Origin: Fulvia fulva
Taxonomy: Eukaryota; Ascomycota; Dothideomycetes; Mycosphaerellales; Mycosphaerellaceae
NCBI RefSeq assembly: GCF_020509005.1
Contig: NC_063015.1
Coordinates: forward strand, 4,960,001 to 5,024,000
Length of the DNA stretch: 64,000 nucleotides
Direction of reading: 5' to 3'
Position 1 is the stretch's first letter. Each line of letters opens with the position of its first letter. Made by a program: the position numbers and the translations under genes. The notes under the pieces were generated by a model. It had not been told where the DNA came from. It searched no databases and was given only the letters and a program-made list of their open reading frames with translations. Positions 22,835-33,621 of the stretch are shown piece by piece.

Positions 22835-22903
22835 TAGAAGTGGTATAGTTCTTAGTAAAAGTGGCCCGCTCGGTAGTATAGCCCGCTCGGTAGTAAAGCA
22901 CGT
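22835..22903 (-). repeat. Right TIR of the Fot1-like element
   Basis: Reverse complement of the left arm, 68 of 69 positions identical, with the same duplicated 13-bp unit. It is followed by TA at 22,904-22,905. Confidence 0.9.
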
Positions 22904-22905
22904 TA

Positions 22906-23105
22906 TAGTAAGTTAAATATACTTATATTAATAAATAGTAACCTTATACGTAGTAGTATATAGAGGGGCTTATAACTATATAAAGTATAACTAATAATGT
23001 GTTGAGATAGTATGTAGCGAAAGGAAGAAGAGAGATAAGCTCAGGGAGTGAATGCCTGAGGCACCCGCGCATGCATACGTCATAACCCTGCCCTAGCCCA
23101 GTGGC
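22906..23105. other. Junction between transposon block and gene region
   Basis: Immediately right of the TA duplication the sequence is AT-rich to about 23,000, then base composition becomes that of ordinary genic DNA. No gene is seen; it could hold remains of the missing 5' exons of the GH79 relic. A possible intron acceptor (cag at 23,100-23,102) precedes the first readable GH79 codons. Confidence 0.4.
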
Positions 23106-24211
23106 ATCAAGTGGGAGCTCGGCAACGAACCCGACCTCTTCAAGGTCGGACCACCGCGGCGACACTACACGTGGAGCGAACAAGACTACCTCAACGAATG
23201 GTTCACTTGGACCACCGCCATCCACAATGCCCTCGAAGCCTCGTGTCCCGACCTCGCCACATCCTCCAAATACAGATACTACGCCCCCTCCTTTGCCGGT
23301 GCAGGTTCCACGAGCCTAGGCCCCAACGCCTCCAACTTTCTGAATCCGATCAAAGCCTGGAATTCCGGCTTCGCCAACTCCAGCATCATCTCCCACATCT
23401 CGGCACACAACTACATCGCCGGTGCCGAGTCACCTGGCGTGACGCTCCCGGGCACCCTCATGAACCACACCAACACGATCCACTCCGTCTCCGAATTGCT
23501 AAATTTCTCCCGCTCCCTGCACAACCCTCACAGCCTCCCCTTCATCCTTGGCGAAACCAACTCCCTCTTCCGCCAAGGCCGTCCAGGGCTTTCCAATACC
23601 TTCGGCGCAGCGCTCTGGGGCGTAGACTCAATCTCTGGTGCGCTGCGAACAACATCTCTCGTGTGCACATGCACCAAGGAACGAACTATCGGTACCAGAG
23701 CTGGCAGCCGGTCGACACGAACCGAAGCACCAAGGGGACAAAAGCGCCGTATTATGGAAACATTGCCGTCGCTGCGTTGATGGGAGATGTCACGGGCGAG
23801 GCGCCGAAGATTGCGAATTTGCCGCTTGAGAGGGAGCAGGAGGCAGCTTATGCGGCTTATGTGGGGGACAAGTTGGAGAGGATTGTGGTGGTGAATTTGA
23901 TGGCGTGGAATGAGACTGACTATAATGAGGAGTATTGGAGTGAGGGGCAGAGGCCAGTGGAGCGTTATAGGTTTCAGGTGCCGAAGGGTGTAAAAGGGGA
24001 GGTAGGGCTGAGGAGGTTGATGGCGAATGGGAGTGATGCAATCAGTGGGGTGACGTTTGATGGGTACAGTTACAACTTCGAGCTGGATGAGGGGAGGCCG
24101 GTGTTGTTGGGGAATGTTACGCGAGGGGAGAGTGCAAGAGTGAGGAAGGGAGGGTGGTTGCAGGTGGAGGTGCCGTGGAGCAGTGCGGTGATGGTGGACT
24201 TTGGGAAGTAG
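23106..24211 (+). pseudogene. GH79 family glycoside hydrolase (beta-glucuronidase-like), 5'-truncated, one-base frameshift
   Basis: It opens at IKWELGNEPD. The GNEP motif (Glu codon 23,127-23,129) holds the acid/base residue, and ILGETNSLF (Glu codon 23,553-23,555) the nucleophile of clan GH-A family 79. After ALWGVD at 23,627 the frame shifts: reading continues as NLWCAANNISRVHMHQG in the next frame, as if one base of a Phe codon (gac t-c aat) were lost at about 23,628. The GH79 C-terminal beta-sandwich domain then runs to TAG at 24,209-24,211. The N-terminal third and signal peptide are missing, and the RIP-mutated transposon block starts 200 bp upstream. Both catalytic residues survive, so loss appears recent. 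Confidence 0.85.
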
Positions 24212-24693
24212 AGGCTGCACGCGAGGAAGGGAACGTACACGGTGTAGACACGCGTCAACTTGTACAAGTGAATATGATGTCTCTTGATCCGACAGGAAGA
24301 GATGGTGTGTCGATGTTGAAGACGACAATGTGTCTGCAGCATGTGAGGTGGTGTTGGTCAAACAAAGAGAAGTCCACCACGCGGCCGGCGGTAACGGCGC
24401 CACCTCCCGGGCTTGAGGCTTGGGCTACCTTAAATCTTGTAGCCAATTGGCTTTGAGATTATCGTCAGGATGCCGGGCCCGTGGTGCACCGCCCACCGCT
24501 GTGATGCACGCGAGAGACAAAGCGACACGCCATCATACATGCAGCTGATACCCGGCACTGTGGCACGTGGACCTGCCCTATCGCTGTACCACGCGCGTCT
24601 GGAGGGATACGCTGCTGCTGCTCAGCAACACCACACAAACTCTTCTGCAGCACATCCGCAGGCTGAGCTTGTTGCAGTTGCAGTCCGCGAATT

Positions 24694-27120
24694 ATGTCCA
24701 TGCCCACCACCAACGATGGCGCCGGCAGTCCCTCCTCAGGCTCCAAGGCTAGACCTGTGCCCTCAGGCAGCAGACTGACGCAGCAGACAGACGCCAGCTG
24801 GGCCGGGTCGCCATCACGGGCCTCGCGAACAGCTCGGCTAGCTGCTGATCCCGTGGCTGCTGGCTCGCCGAGTGGCCGCTCTACGCCCAATGTCCCCATC
24901 CAGGAGATGCAGCAGCAGAGTCAAGAGCCGCTGGCCGGAGCCTCAGGAACATCGCTGCCCGGGCCGGGTCCTTCGTCGCTGTCACAAGCATTGAGAGGAT
25001 CAGCCGGCCACTCTCCGTCCCGACATGGCTCGCAGCCAGCCATGAGGGAATCCCAAGGCACGAAGCGCTACGAGAGCCCTGAACGAGATCGGACGCCTGT
25101 GGGATCCTTCACACCCGCATCCTACGCAACACAGCTTGGCCGGAGCCCGAGTCGCGACCCGAACCAGAAAGAGGATATTGAAGTGCTGAAGAGGCATCTG
25201 GTCGATCCCAGAGCCAGCTCGCCTGCTGCATCGTTCCACAGAGGTAGCGGCTTCCCGACAGAACAAAGAGAAGATAGTCCTGCTGGCTTGGAAGATGAGT
25301 TCTCAAGTCTGCAGCTACAAGGTGGAGACACGCATCGCCACATCTACAAGTATGCCGAGAAGAAAGAGCGTGAACAAGATCGCGAGGGCAGACTTCGACG
25401 AAGCATGAGCTATAGCCAGCCGAAACAAAACGACAACGACGACGATGACGATATATCGTTTATACAAATGCCAGGTGGCTTCCGACGAGACCATCTGCGG
25501 CGAAATGCAGGATCGCCCGCTCCCTCGAGTACACGTCAAAGAGCAGGCTACGGCAGTATCAACCAGAATGTTGCTGGTGGAGGTTGTAAGGTCAATCCCG
25601 AGCCTACTCGCCCACAGTTTCACACCAACAACTTTATCGAGTTCTTGACCCTCTACGGCCACTTTGCCGGCGAAGAGCTGGAGGAAGATGACGAAGTGCT
25701 CGAAGCAGACGAGTATTTCTCATCAGATGCATACGAAGAAGCCACGACGGAAGGAGGCGACCAGGACGATGACCGAGACTATGGCGAAGATTCTGCTCTG
25801 CTCACACCTGGCAAGAGGAGACGAAAGAGGAAGCATAGGTCAGAAGGGAAAGGTACACCCTTTGGAGCGGCCATGTTGCTCCTTAAGTCCTTTGTCGGGA
25901 CGGGTGTGCTCTTCCTTCCTCGCGCCTACTTCAACGGAGGTATGCTATTTTCGAATGTGGTCCTCTTCTTCATCGCCGCCTTGTCATACTACTGTTTCAT
26001 CTTGCTGGTCAGCATCCGACTAAAGGTACCTGCGTCTTTTGGAGACATGGGCGGCAAGATATTCGGCAACTACTTCCGCAACTCCATCAACTTCTCGCTG
26101 GTCATATCGCAGATCGGATTCAGCTCTGCATACATCGTCTTCGTTGCAGAGAACCTGCGAGCTTTCGTGCTTGCGGTGACACGATGCCGGACCGATATCG
26201 ACATTGGCTTCATGATCTTGGCTCAGATGATCATCTTCCTGCCCTTGAGCTTGTACAGAAATATCAACCATATCCAAAAATTGGCTCTCTTGGCGGATCT
26301 CTTCATTTTACTTGGACTGATCTACGTCTATTACTACGATGTCCATACAATCGTCAAGCAGCACGGCTTCGGCGATTACGAAAACTTCAATCCTGAATAC
26401 TGGACGTTGCTCATTGGGACTGCCATCTTCACCTTTGAGGGTGTCGGTCTTGTCATCCCAATTCAATCTGGAATGGCCGAACCGAAAAAGTTCCCCAAGG
26501 TCATGGGTACAGTTATGGTCATTATTACGGTTGTGTTCATCTCTGCTGGAGCGCTCTCGTACGCTGCGTACGGCAGCGAGACGAAGACAGTTATTCTGCT
26601 CAATATGCCACAAGATGACAAGATCGTGAACGCGGTGCAATTCATCTACAGCTTGGCAATCCTGCTCAGCACACCTCTGCAGATCTACCCAGCGATCGAG
26701 ATCACAAGTCAACAACTATTCAGCAGGACTGGCAAGTACAACCCATGGATCAAGTGGAAGAAGAACATCTTCCGCTTCTTCATGGTCGCACTGTGCGCAT
26801 GCATCGCCTGGGCGGGAGCCAACGATCTGGACAAGTTCGTTTCGTTGGTGGGCTCGTTTGCCTGTATCCCGCTGGTGTATATCTACCCAGTAAGTGTTTC
26901 ACACGCCACCAAAAGAACAACAGTTTGCTAACACTATCGCCAGCCTCTGATGCACTACCGCGCCGTCGCAACCAAAACATGGCAGCGCGTCGCTGATGTC
27001 CTCCTTGTGATCTTCGGAGTTCTTATGATGAGCTACACGACTGCATTGACGATCATTGCGTGGGCGAATGGACAGCAGGAGAAGAGCCCGGGGTATTGTG
27101 ATACTCTGCCCAGGATGTGA
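24694..27120 (+). CDS. avt3: Avt3/Avt4-like vacuolar amino acid transporter
   Basis: Predicted 789 residues. Exons are 24,694-26,889 and 26,944-27,120; the intron (GTAAGT to CAG) joins the codons for Pro-Pro in ...YIYP/PLMHY. The N-terminal 385 or so residues are Ser/Pro/Gln-rich and acidic and probably cytosolic. The Aa_trans (AAAP) transporter domain then starts with GTPFGAAMLLLKSFVGTG, followed by about eleven hydrophobic segments. A long N-terminal extension before the domain is typical of yeast Avt3 and Avt4 (about 690-710 residues), which export neutral amino acids from the vacuole. ATG at 24,694 is taken because it opens the frame; a second ATG lies two codons on. No lesion is seen. 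The exact substrate is an inference from the family. Confidence 0.9.
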
Positions 27121-27666
27121 GAACGGACGGAAGCCATGACCATCAACTGAGTGGCTTCTTTGTATAAGACTGTAAGCGGCTTGGTCTGTCGATCGAGGCG
27201 CAAGACGGATGTACGAATGTATGAGAGATACATATATATATAGAGAAGATGTATGTGGCCGGTATTGGTCTTCACTGAGGCCACTCGTAGGCCTGGCACT
27301 TGGCATGGATCTCACAGCGGTCTAGCGTGACTCCACTCGACTTTGCCGCTGTATCGAACCCTCGGAACCCTCGTTCGAAGACTGTGGACAAAAGAGGCGG
27401 CCGTCTATACAAGAGTCGGATCATCCCTCAACGGCCGCATGCGCGACAGCAGAGTATAGCAATTACTAAAGAAGTGGAAGCACTACAACGTAGCTTGTCT
27501 CCGCCGTATTAACACTGTCGAAGGCACTAGGCGTATCGCACAACGTTCGCTGTTGCGGTCCTCGTTCGAGAGCATAGCGGCCACCTCTTTTGTCCATAGC
27601 CCTCGGTTCCTCATACTCTTCTTCTTCCCCGAACTCCTGCATACCATCCCACGGGATCACCACAAA
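27121..27666. other. Intergenic stretch with a MITE-like inverted pair
   Basis: 3' flank of the transporter and upstream flank of a small ORF. It has a tata-rich run at 27,229-27,242 and the inverted pair described separately at 27,382-27,599. No gene seen. Confidence 0.4.
27382..27599. repeat. Imperfect inverted repeat, about 27-bp arms, 163-bp spacer
   Basis: Arm 27,382-27,409 (core tggacaaaagagg) and arm 27,573-27,599 (core cctcttttgtcca) pair over about 24 of 27 positions. It could be the ends of a small non-autonomous element or an old inverted duplication. No clear target duplication was found. Confidence 0.4.
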
Positions 27667-28008
27667 ATGCATCGAGCCCTCGCAATGCGAGCAAAGGCTG
27701 TGCGTCTTCCCGATCTCTCCGCCATTGGAGTCCGATGTTTGGCTACCAACACAGACGACGCCCATTATTTCCCATCTTTGGATCCTTTCACTGCAGAGGA
27801 GCGATCACGAACTCCGCGGCGCCGACGCAACACTGCAGACAGAGTCATATTCGCGGAAGAATCTGTTCGAAAGGCAGAGCAACGCAGAAAGATACGGTTG
27901 ACAAGCCAGCCTCCACCACCTGGAGAACACCTACAGCGATCAGATCTGATCGCGAGAACTGGCCACCTGCATAATCACGCATCATATCTTCACAGGACTA
28001 TCTGCTGA
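27667..28008 (+). CDS. Hypothetical 113-residue protein, possibly mitochondrial
   Basis: ATG at 27,667 follows a pyrimidine-rich leader and the context cacaaaATG. The N-terminus (MHRALAMRAKAVRLP, then IGVRCLATNTD) is basic and free of acidic residues for 28 positions, like a mitochondrial presequence. The rest is Arg-rich and charged (TPRRRRN, SVRKAEQRRKIR). No family is recognised. It could also be the first exon of a longer gene, or not a gene. Confidence 0.35.
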   Translation: MHRALAMRAKAVRLPDLSAIGVRCLATNTDDAHYFPSLDPFTAEERSRTPRRRRNTADRVIFAEESVRKAEQRRKIRLTSQPPPPGEHLQRSDLIARTGHLHNHASYLHRTIC

Positions 28009-28676
28009 GACTGCACAAAAGCTTATCATCTACGCTATATACAGCTTTGCCATGCACGTCTTGAACCCTGTCCTGCAGCGACGAGTCAGCACCCAACTGC
28101 TTGCGGCCAACTGAAACATACGAATGCCGAGGAGCTGGCAAGCTCTTAGACCTCATCTCTTTTCACTGCTTGCTGATACATGCCCAGGGCTGCAGCAGTG
28201 TGTCGTGCTATGGCACACAGGACAAGACCAGACCGCCGCTGGTTCCCATGCCTGGACTTGCCCACATTGTGTGGACGTCTATCGCATGTCCATCATCAAG
28301 TCTTGAACAATGAGGCATAACTAAGATCGACATAGCGACAGAGACATGGTGTCTATTCCACCGAAGCTTCATGGCCCCAGTCGGCATGGTATGGCTGTGC
28401 TTTCGTTTGCTTTGATATCCATTGCCTGAAAACCAGCGAACATACTTCCTCAGAGAGTCATGGCGCTGACATGAAGCGCTCGCGGACAGGCTGACACACA
28501 CGACAAAAAGTAGCACTTGCTGCCGGAGTGTGAGACGATGCAGCACATATCACGCTTCTTCGCCCTTGCAATTTGGAGCGCTATAAGAATAGCAGAAGGT
28601 TGTGTTTTCTTGCCTCGCTGTGTCCATCTTCTTCATCATACACGATATCTCACCCATTCTCCAGTCACTTGCTATC
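28009..28676. other. Intergenic, upstream of the fasciclin gene
   Basis: No coding stretch with recognisable content. The last 60 bp before the next ATG are pyrimidine-rich, as is usual for fungal promoters. Confidence 0.4.
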
Positions 28677-29934
28677 ATGTTTGGCTCAGCTCAATCTCTT
28701 GCCCTCCTGTGTGCCGGCGCATTGTCATTTGGCAGTGTCATGGCGCAGGACTCGAAGCCACAGTATGGGCAGAATGGCGGGGAGCAAGGTGGGCAGCTAC
28801 AGCCTGTCTTGACTACAATCAGCCAGGATCCAGATCTCTCCATGTTCTACAGCCTCTTCTTCAAGACTGGCTTCATGGGCAAGCCAGGTCCCATGTTCGA
28901 GGAACGCTTCAATGATCCTCGACGACTCGACGGCACGAAGTACACCGTCTTTGCACCAACAAACCAGGTCAGTGTTCCATTCCGCGTGTGTCCTCTTTCA
29001 TCATTGCTAATGATGCTCAGGCACTTCAAAAATTGCCATCAACTGTGATCGAGCAGCTCCAAGAGCCGGCTTCGTTCCCGCTGCTTGAGCAGATCCTGTA
29101 CACCCATGTTATTCAAGCAGACCTCAGAGCGCAGGACTTCGGTTCGAACAAACAATTTCGCACAGCCGGTCAGTCGACACTGGGCTTCGACCGAAGTGGC
29201 TGTGTGACCTCAAACGCCGGATTGACCAGGACTGCTGCGCCTCAGTACTGCCAGGCGCGTATCGTGAACCAACGCAACAGCCCACTGCGTGCTTCGAACG
29301 GCGCTGTGTACAAGATCGATGGTCTCATTGATGGTCTGATCACCTTTTTCGGTGAGGATGCAGGAGGTCGCATGCCTTCCATTTCTTACGAGTCCGGCAC
29401 CGTTCAAGATGTGCTCGCCAGAGATTCCGAGCTCTCGACCTTGAACCGGCTCTACACAGATATCGCGCCATCCTACCTCGTCCGACTTGGTCTTTATGAT
29501 GCGGACCGTCAAGGTGGCAAGAAGAAGTGGATCTATCTGGCTCCCAGCAACACCGCATTCGAGGCGCTGCCACAGGGTGCGATGGAAGCCATGATGGCAC
29601 CAGCCACCAACCCATTCTCAAGTTTCACGCTTGGATTTGGTACGTATTATGATCCCGTCGTATACAGGATCCACTTGCTAACTCTCATTTAGGTCTGGTG
29701 AACAACTACAGCCAGCGTATGCCAATGCAGGCCACTTCCACTACAGGGTTCAACATCACGATTGCGGACGGCAAGGTCAACAATGCTAGGGTCGAGAAGA
29801 AGACATGTGTCGACAACGCCTGTATTTGGCACATCGGCAGACTGATCGACCCTGTTTACCCTGCTTCGTATAGACCACAGGCTGCAGCTTTTGGATCGTA
29901 CAGGCAGCAGAAGGACTCCAAGCAGTCAAGGTAG
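28677..29934 (+). CDS. Secreted fasciclin (FAS1) domain protein
   Basis: 383 residues from three exons: 28,677-28,967, 29,021-29,639 and 29,693-29,934. Introns are 53 bp each, with gtcagt...ctcag and gtacgt...tttag. A signal peptide is visible (residues 1-22, hydrophobic core LALLCAGALSF, ending VMA-QD). The first FAS1 unit contains the hallmark YTVFAPTNQALQKLP across the first intron. A second unit begins near TVQDVLARDSELSTL and contains WIYLAPSNTAFEALP. FAS1 proteins are extracellular or cell-surface adhesion proteins in fungi. No GPI attachment signal is seen at the Lys/Gln-rich C-terminus, so it is probably soluble or wall-bound. The role is otherwise unknown. Confidence 0.88.
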
Positions 29935-30104
29935 ATTGTGCGGGATCACCAATGGAGGCAAAGCCTACACTGTGTACAATATTTCGTATCTCATAGTTAT
30001 AACGATAAAGAACTTGCAGACAGCTGCACATGTTGCTGCATCGGGTGAAAGCTGCTCTGTGCGCCGTGTGAGATCAATCGAACCCTCGCGCGGCACAGCT
30101 GTAA

Positions 30105-30490
30105 TTGCACAGGCAACCAATGGATATTAAAAGTATGACCTCCGGCAACGTCGCTTTTACATACACGACAACTTCTCTACTCTGTGCTAACGACCACTTC
30201 TTCGCCATAATTGAGCTCGCCACACTGTTCTCGCATTCAGCCGAAACCTTCGTGCTCCTCGACTGTCAACGAGTCTGTCGAACCTGGAAGTAGGATCATT
30301 GGCGCCTCCGAAACAGTGTACCACAGGAGATCTCCTTCTGCAGGCCAACAGTGGTCATCGAAGCTGCGAATGGCCAGATCTAAGCTTTAAGCGGGATACA
30401 ACACCTGGACTCGATTACGATGAGACACAACGCTGGTCGAAGCGTGATGCCGCGGAGCCATCCACATTGTATTTTTGGAGACAGTGAAAG
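30105..30490 (+). pseudogene. F-box-like gene relic
   Basis: A frame ending at 30,293 encodes FFAIIELATLFSHSAETF followed by LLDCQRVCRTWK, then a TAG. The pattern of a helix-forming ELxxxI/L segment and a QRVCRTW motif is that of the F-box proteins repeated in this genome (compare QRVNRNFK at 36,158-37,042 and QRVSKTFR at 37,374-38,225). Beyond the stop, the adjacent frame reads IIGASETVYHR, the expected continuation, so a frameshift or stop broke it. No full-length frame exists. Confidence 0.5.
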
Positions 30491-30575
30491 AGGCGCTCGC
30501 CAGCACAAGCGTCAACTGAGCCACTGAGGAATGAGAAGTATGCACAGCGCGAGCTCATGCCTGAGTATGTCCATC

Positions 30576-32368
30576 TCAAGTAGTATACACGAACCGAGGG
30601 TTATCAGCACCCATGGCCAGAATCTCCTCCTCGGTCTTGCCCTCCATCTTATGATCACGACGCCCCAACCTACGCTGCTTGTTCTCCCACGAGAAGTACA
30701 GATGGAAGAACGTAAAGATGAGCACACCCAACGCCACCAGACCCAGATTAGTAGCGTGACCTTTGACGAACCGGGGCCTGTCTTCCGTAGGGTACAGGAA
30801 AGGCGCTACGATACCAGCGGTGTTGCCCAGCATGATCTGCGTACCAGACGCTGTGGTCCGACTGCCGTATCTCGGGTTGTTGGTGTTGAGCCAAGCAATG
30901 TTGAGACCAAGAGCAATGTAGATACCGGCAGCAACCACGCAGCAGCCGAAGTAGAGAACACCAGGTGGGCCGTTTGACAGCAGGATACCGTATCCGATGA
31001 CGCTGACTGCAGCACAAGAGGCGGCGATAGGTCCACGCGTCTGCTTCTTGTCACTGAGCCAAGCAAGGCAAAGGTAGACGATAGCACCGACAGCGTAGCA
31101 TGGCCTGGAGATACATTAGCTTTATCAACACTTGACCCGCATCGCTTCAGATTCTTACATTGTCAACAGCTGTGTAGTGGCGCGACCAGCCTCGGGCATG
31201 ATCTGCAAGATGATGGTTGGCAGGAACGTGCTGTAGCTGTACAGCATACAAGCGGCGCAGAACTGCGTCACAGCAAACAAGTACGTCTTCCAGTCTGTCA
31301 ATGCTTTGCGAGAGTCTTCCCAGCTGAATGTCTCCGTGACTCCAGTCTGAGCAGCGCGTCGAGCAAGCACGAGATCTCGCTCTTCCTGATTAAGGAAATA
31401 GGCAGTGTGTCCTTCGTCGGCGAGGTAGAACCAACATACGACGGCCAGGATGATAGTCGGTATGCCTTCGATGATCAGGATCCCTGCTCTTCGTCAGTCG
31501 TCTGTACCACTTGAGAGCATGATCTACTCACATCGCCAATCACTGTAGCCGGCAAGGCCGTCCATGAACCCGATGCCATAGGCTAACAGGCCTCCGACCG
31601 ATCCAGCAATGGCCGCTGAAACGAACAGATAGGCTGTTCGGAGTGCAAGTTCTCTCTTGGTGTACCAGAATGTCAAGTACACAACCATGCCAGGAAAGAG
31701 GCCAGCTTCGGTAAGACCAAGCAGCAATCGGCAGACGATCAGTCCGGCGTACGACTGCGTAAAGCCGCTGAATGTGGCTACGACACCCCAGCCCATAGTT
31801 ATACAGGCGATCCACCGCGACGGGCGGACGTACTTCTTCATGATGAGATTTGACGGCAGCTCTCCGAGAACGTAAGTAACGAACTCAACCAGTCAGCACG
31901 GCACTTCGTCAGAGAAAGATGATACTTACGAGAATTGAGACTGCGATTTGGTATTGATTGCCTTGCATGCCGAGGTCTTCCTCCAGCCCATAGAGACGAG
32001 CATTTCCGATATTGACACTGTGCGAGTTCAGTGTCTTGCTTCCATTGCTTGATAAGTGAGACTTACCGATCGATAAAGGAGTTGAGGTAAAGCAGCATGA
32101 CCAGAGGGATGACATGCCAATCGATCTTCCTGACCAGAGCTTTCTCTTTGATCGGGTCGATGTTGATGGTATGCGCATTGGAAACGCCGTTCTCGATTTG
32201 TGACAGCTTGGACTTTTCGTCCATCACCGCAGCTTCTTCGGAGCTGGAGTCGGGAGTCTGATCGACTCGCATAGGACCTGTAGTCATCTTGAAAGGCAAA
32301 GATTCGTTTCTCGTCAGATCGGAGCTACGACTTAAAGCTTGCGGAACGCTGTGCGAGGATGGTGCCAT
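30576..32368 (-). CDS. MFS transporter, Dal5/allantoate permease-like (anion:cation symporter family)
   Basis: 531 residues from five exons on the minus strand: 32,368-32,067, 32,017-31,930, 31,883-31,532, 31,483-31,159 and 31,104-30,576. All four introns are 46-54 bp with GT-AG ends, and all joins preserve the frame. After a polar N-terminus of about 80 residues the conserved family start FIDRVNIGNARLYGLEEDL spans intron 1. SILFVTYVLGELPSNL spans intron 2, and WRWILIIEGIPT spans intron 3. Twelve hydrophobic segments are expected. Relatives (Dal5, Tna1, Seo1, Liz1, Vht1) import small organic anions such as allantoate, nicotinate or vitamins; the substrate here cannot be assigned. The start ATG at 32,368 is the first in frame. 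Confidence 0.9.
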
Positions 32369-33621
32369 CTCTTTATACCTCGCAACTTCGAGCTCTCATA
32401 GACACTTTCCATGGAGGCGTTCGACTCGGTGCACTCGCAGTCTGCGCTATCGTTGCCACGCTCACAAGATAAGCGAAAATTTACAGGCTGGAGCGCATTA
32501 GGCACTGTTTACCCCTCTACCGCGCGGCGTGAGCGGTATCCAAGATTGCTATACGAAAGCAATGCGGGAGCATCGGTGCTATGGAAGCATGTGAAGAGCG
32601 GCCAGAACGATATGCCGGCAGTACGTGCGTTGCCCAGATCATTCGTGCTAGCCATGCATTCGTGTCTCGCTACCACGCTCTGTAGTACGCACTAGAGTCT
32701 CTCGAGTCTGGGGCCCCGTAAGCCCAGCATGTGCAGTGGACTTTTACAAGACGGCCAAGACTGATGGTGCTTCGTGGTTGATGAGCTCTGCTGGCTAATG
32801 AATGAGCCAGAACGATGACCACCGAGCTTGGCCAGATGAGCTCGATACGACGGTACCGATGAATGAAGGGAACATTGCTATGCAGAGAACAGCTCCCGAA
32901 AAATGTTCCGATTGGCTGGGGCCTCGCAGGCGCGTGGCAACTCAACATGTCGGTGAGTGAGGCAGCATTTGTGCCACGAGGTCAAGACGCTGCCAAGATA
33001 AGGCGGCGGTCCTGGCATTCAGCAGCTTCTCACCTGCCGCATCGAGACGGACCAGTTGTAATCTAGCACATCGCTCTTGATCGCAGCCTTGGCTCGAGAG
33101 GATGACAGATTTGTTCAGAGGCCGCGGAAGCGACGTGATATTGTCCTCGTGACGCGCTGTCTGAATGAAATCATTGATGCCGGAGTCGGCGGTGCTTAAC
33201 GTTCTTCTTCCGTAAGCAATATGTACAGCGTAATCAAACGTTCCAGGAATGGCTGCAGGCAGAGGCAGATTGAGATGATGAGATGGTGAGATGATGATAC
33301 TAAGACAGTAGAAGTAATGACAAGGTGGAACTAGGTCGCGTTGGCTGACGCCGAGATTTTGCCGGGCCTGCCAGATTCGCCTCTTGGCTCTTAGTCTCAG
33401 CCAATCAGAACCACCTCGCTTCGTCGCCCAATAGGAACCAGTCCAAGCTTTCAAAGCGTAGGTGCGTGCAGCTTCGCGCCCGCTTGCGGTATAGCGTAGA
33501 AGCTGAGACCACGTAGGCTGAGTACCTGAGCTTACTTGGCTCTTGCTTCGAGGACACCTGTAGACTCCAGCGAAGCACAGAGAAGACACCAACGCTACAG
33601 TACCTCTCACGTATCTAGAGC
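32369..33621. other. 1.25-kb intergenic region between divergent genes
   Basis: It separates the MFS gene (minus) from the methyltransferase gene (plus). A long antisense open frame (33,847-32,942) has no recognisable domain and overlaps the first methyltransferase exon. It also lacks the compositional trend of coding DNA, so I do not call it. Nothing else seen. Confidence 0.4.

Larger units (their letters stand above)
20799..22903 (-). mobile_element. Fot1/pogo-type DNA transposon with 69-bp TIRs and TA target duplication
   Basis: Inverted ends 20,799-20,867 and 22,835-22,903 match over 69 bp with one difference (20,860). TA flanks both ends (20,797-20,798 and 22,904-22,905), the target duplication of Tc1/mariner-pogo elements. 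Inside, on the minus strand, is a DDE transposase of Fot1 type. The 2,105-bp length fits Fot1 relatives (about 1.9-2.1 kb). RIP has filled the gene with stops. Confidence 0.9.

Noticed and set aside
1..22903. Idea that the TAG-rich frames reflect stop-codon reassignment
   Set aside because: Ordinary genes in the same window use TAG as a normal terminator (for example SmB at 41,528-41,530), and the TAGs in the block match CAG/TGG in sister copies.
23528..24403. 291-codon minus-strand open frame
   Set aside because: Antisense shadow of the GH79 relic; no domain, and the plus strand carries the recognisable protein.
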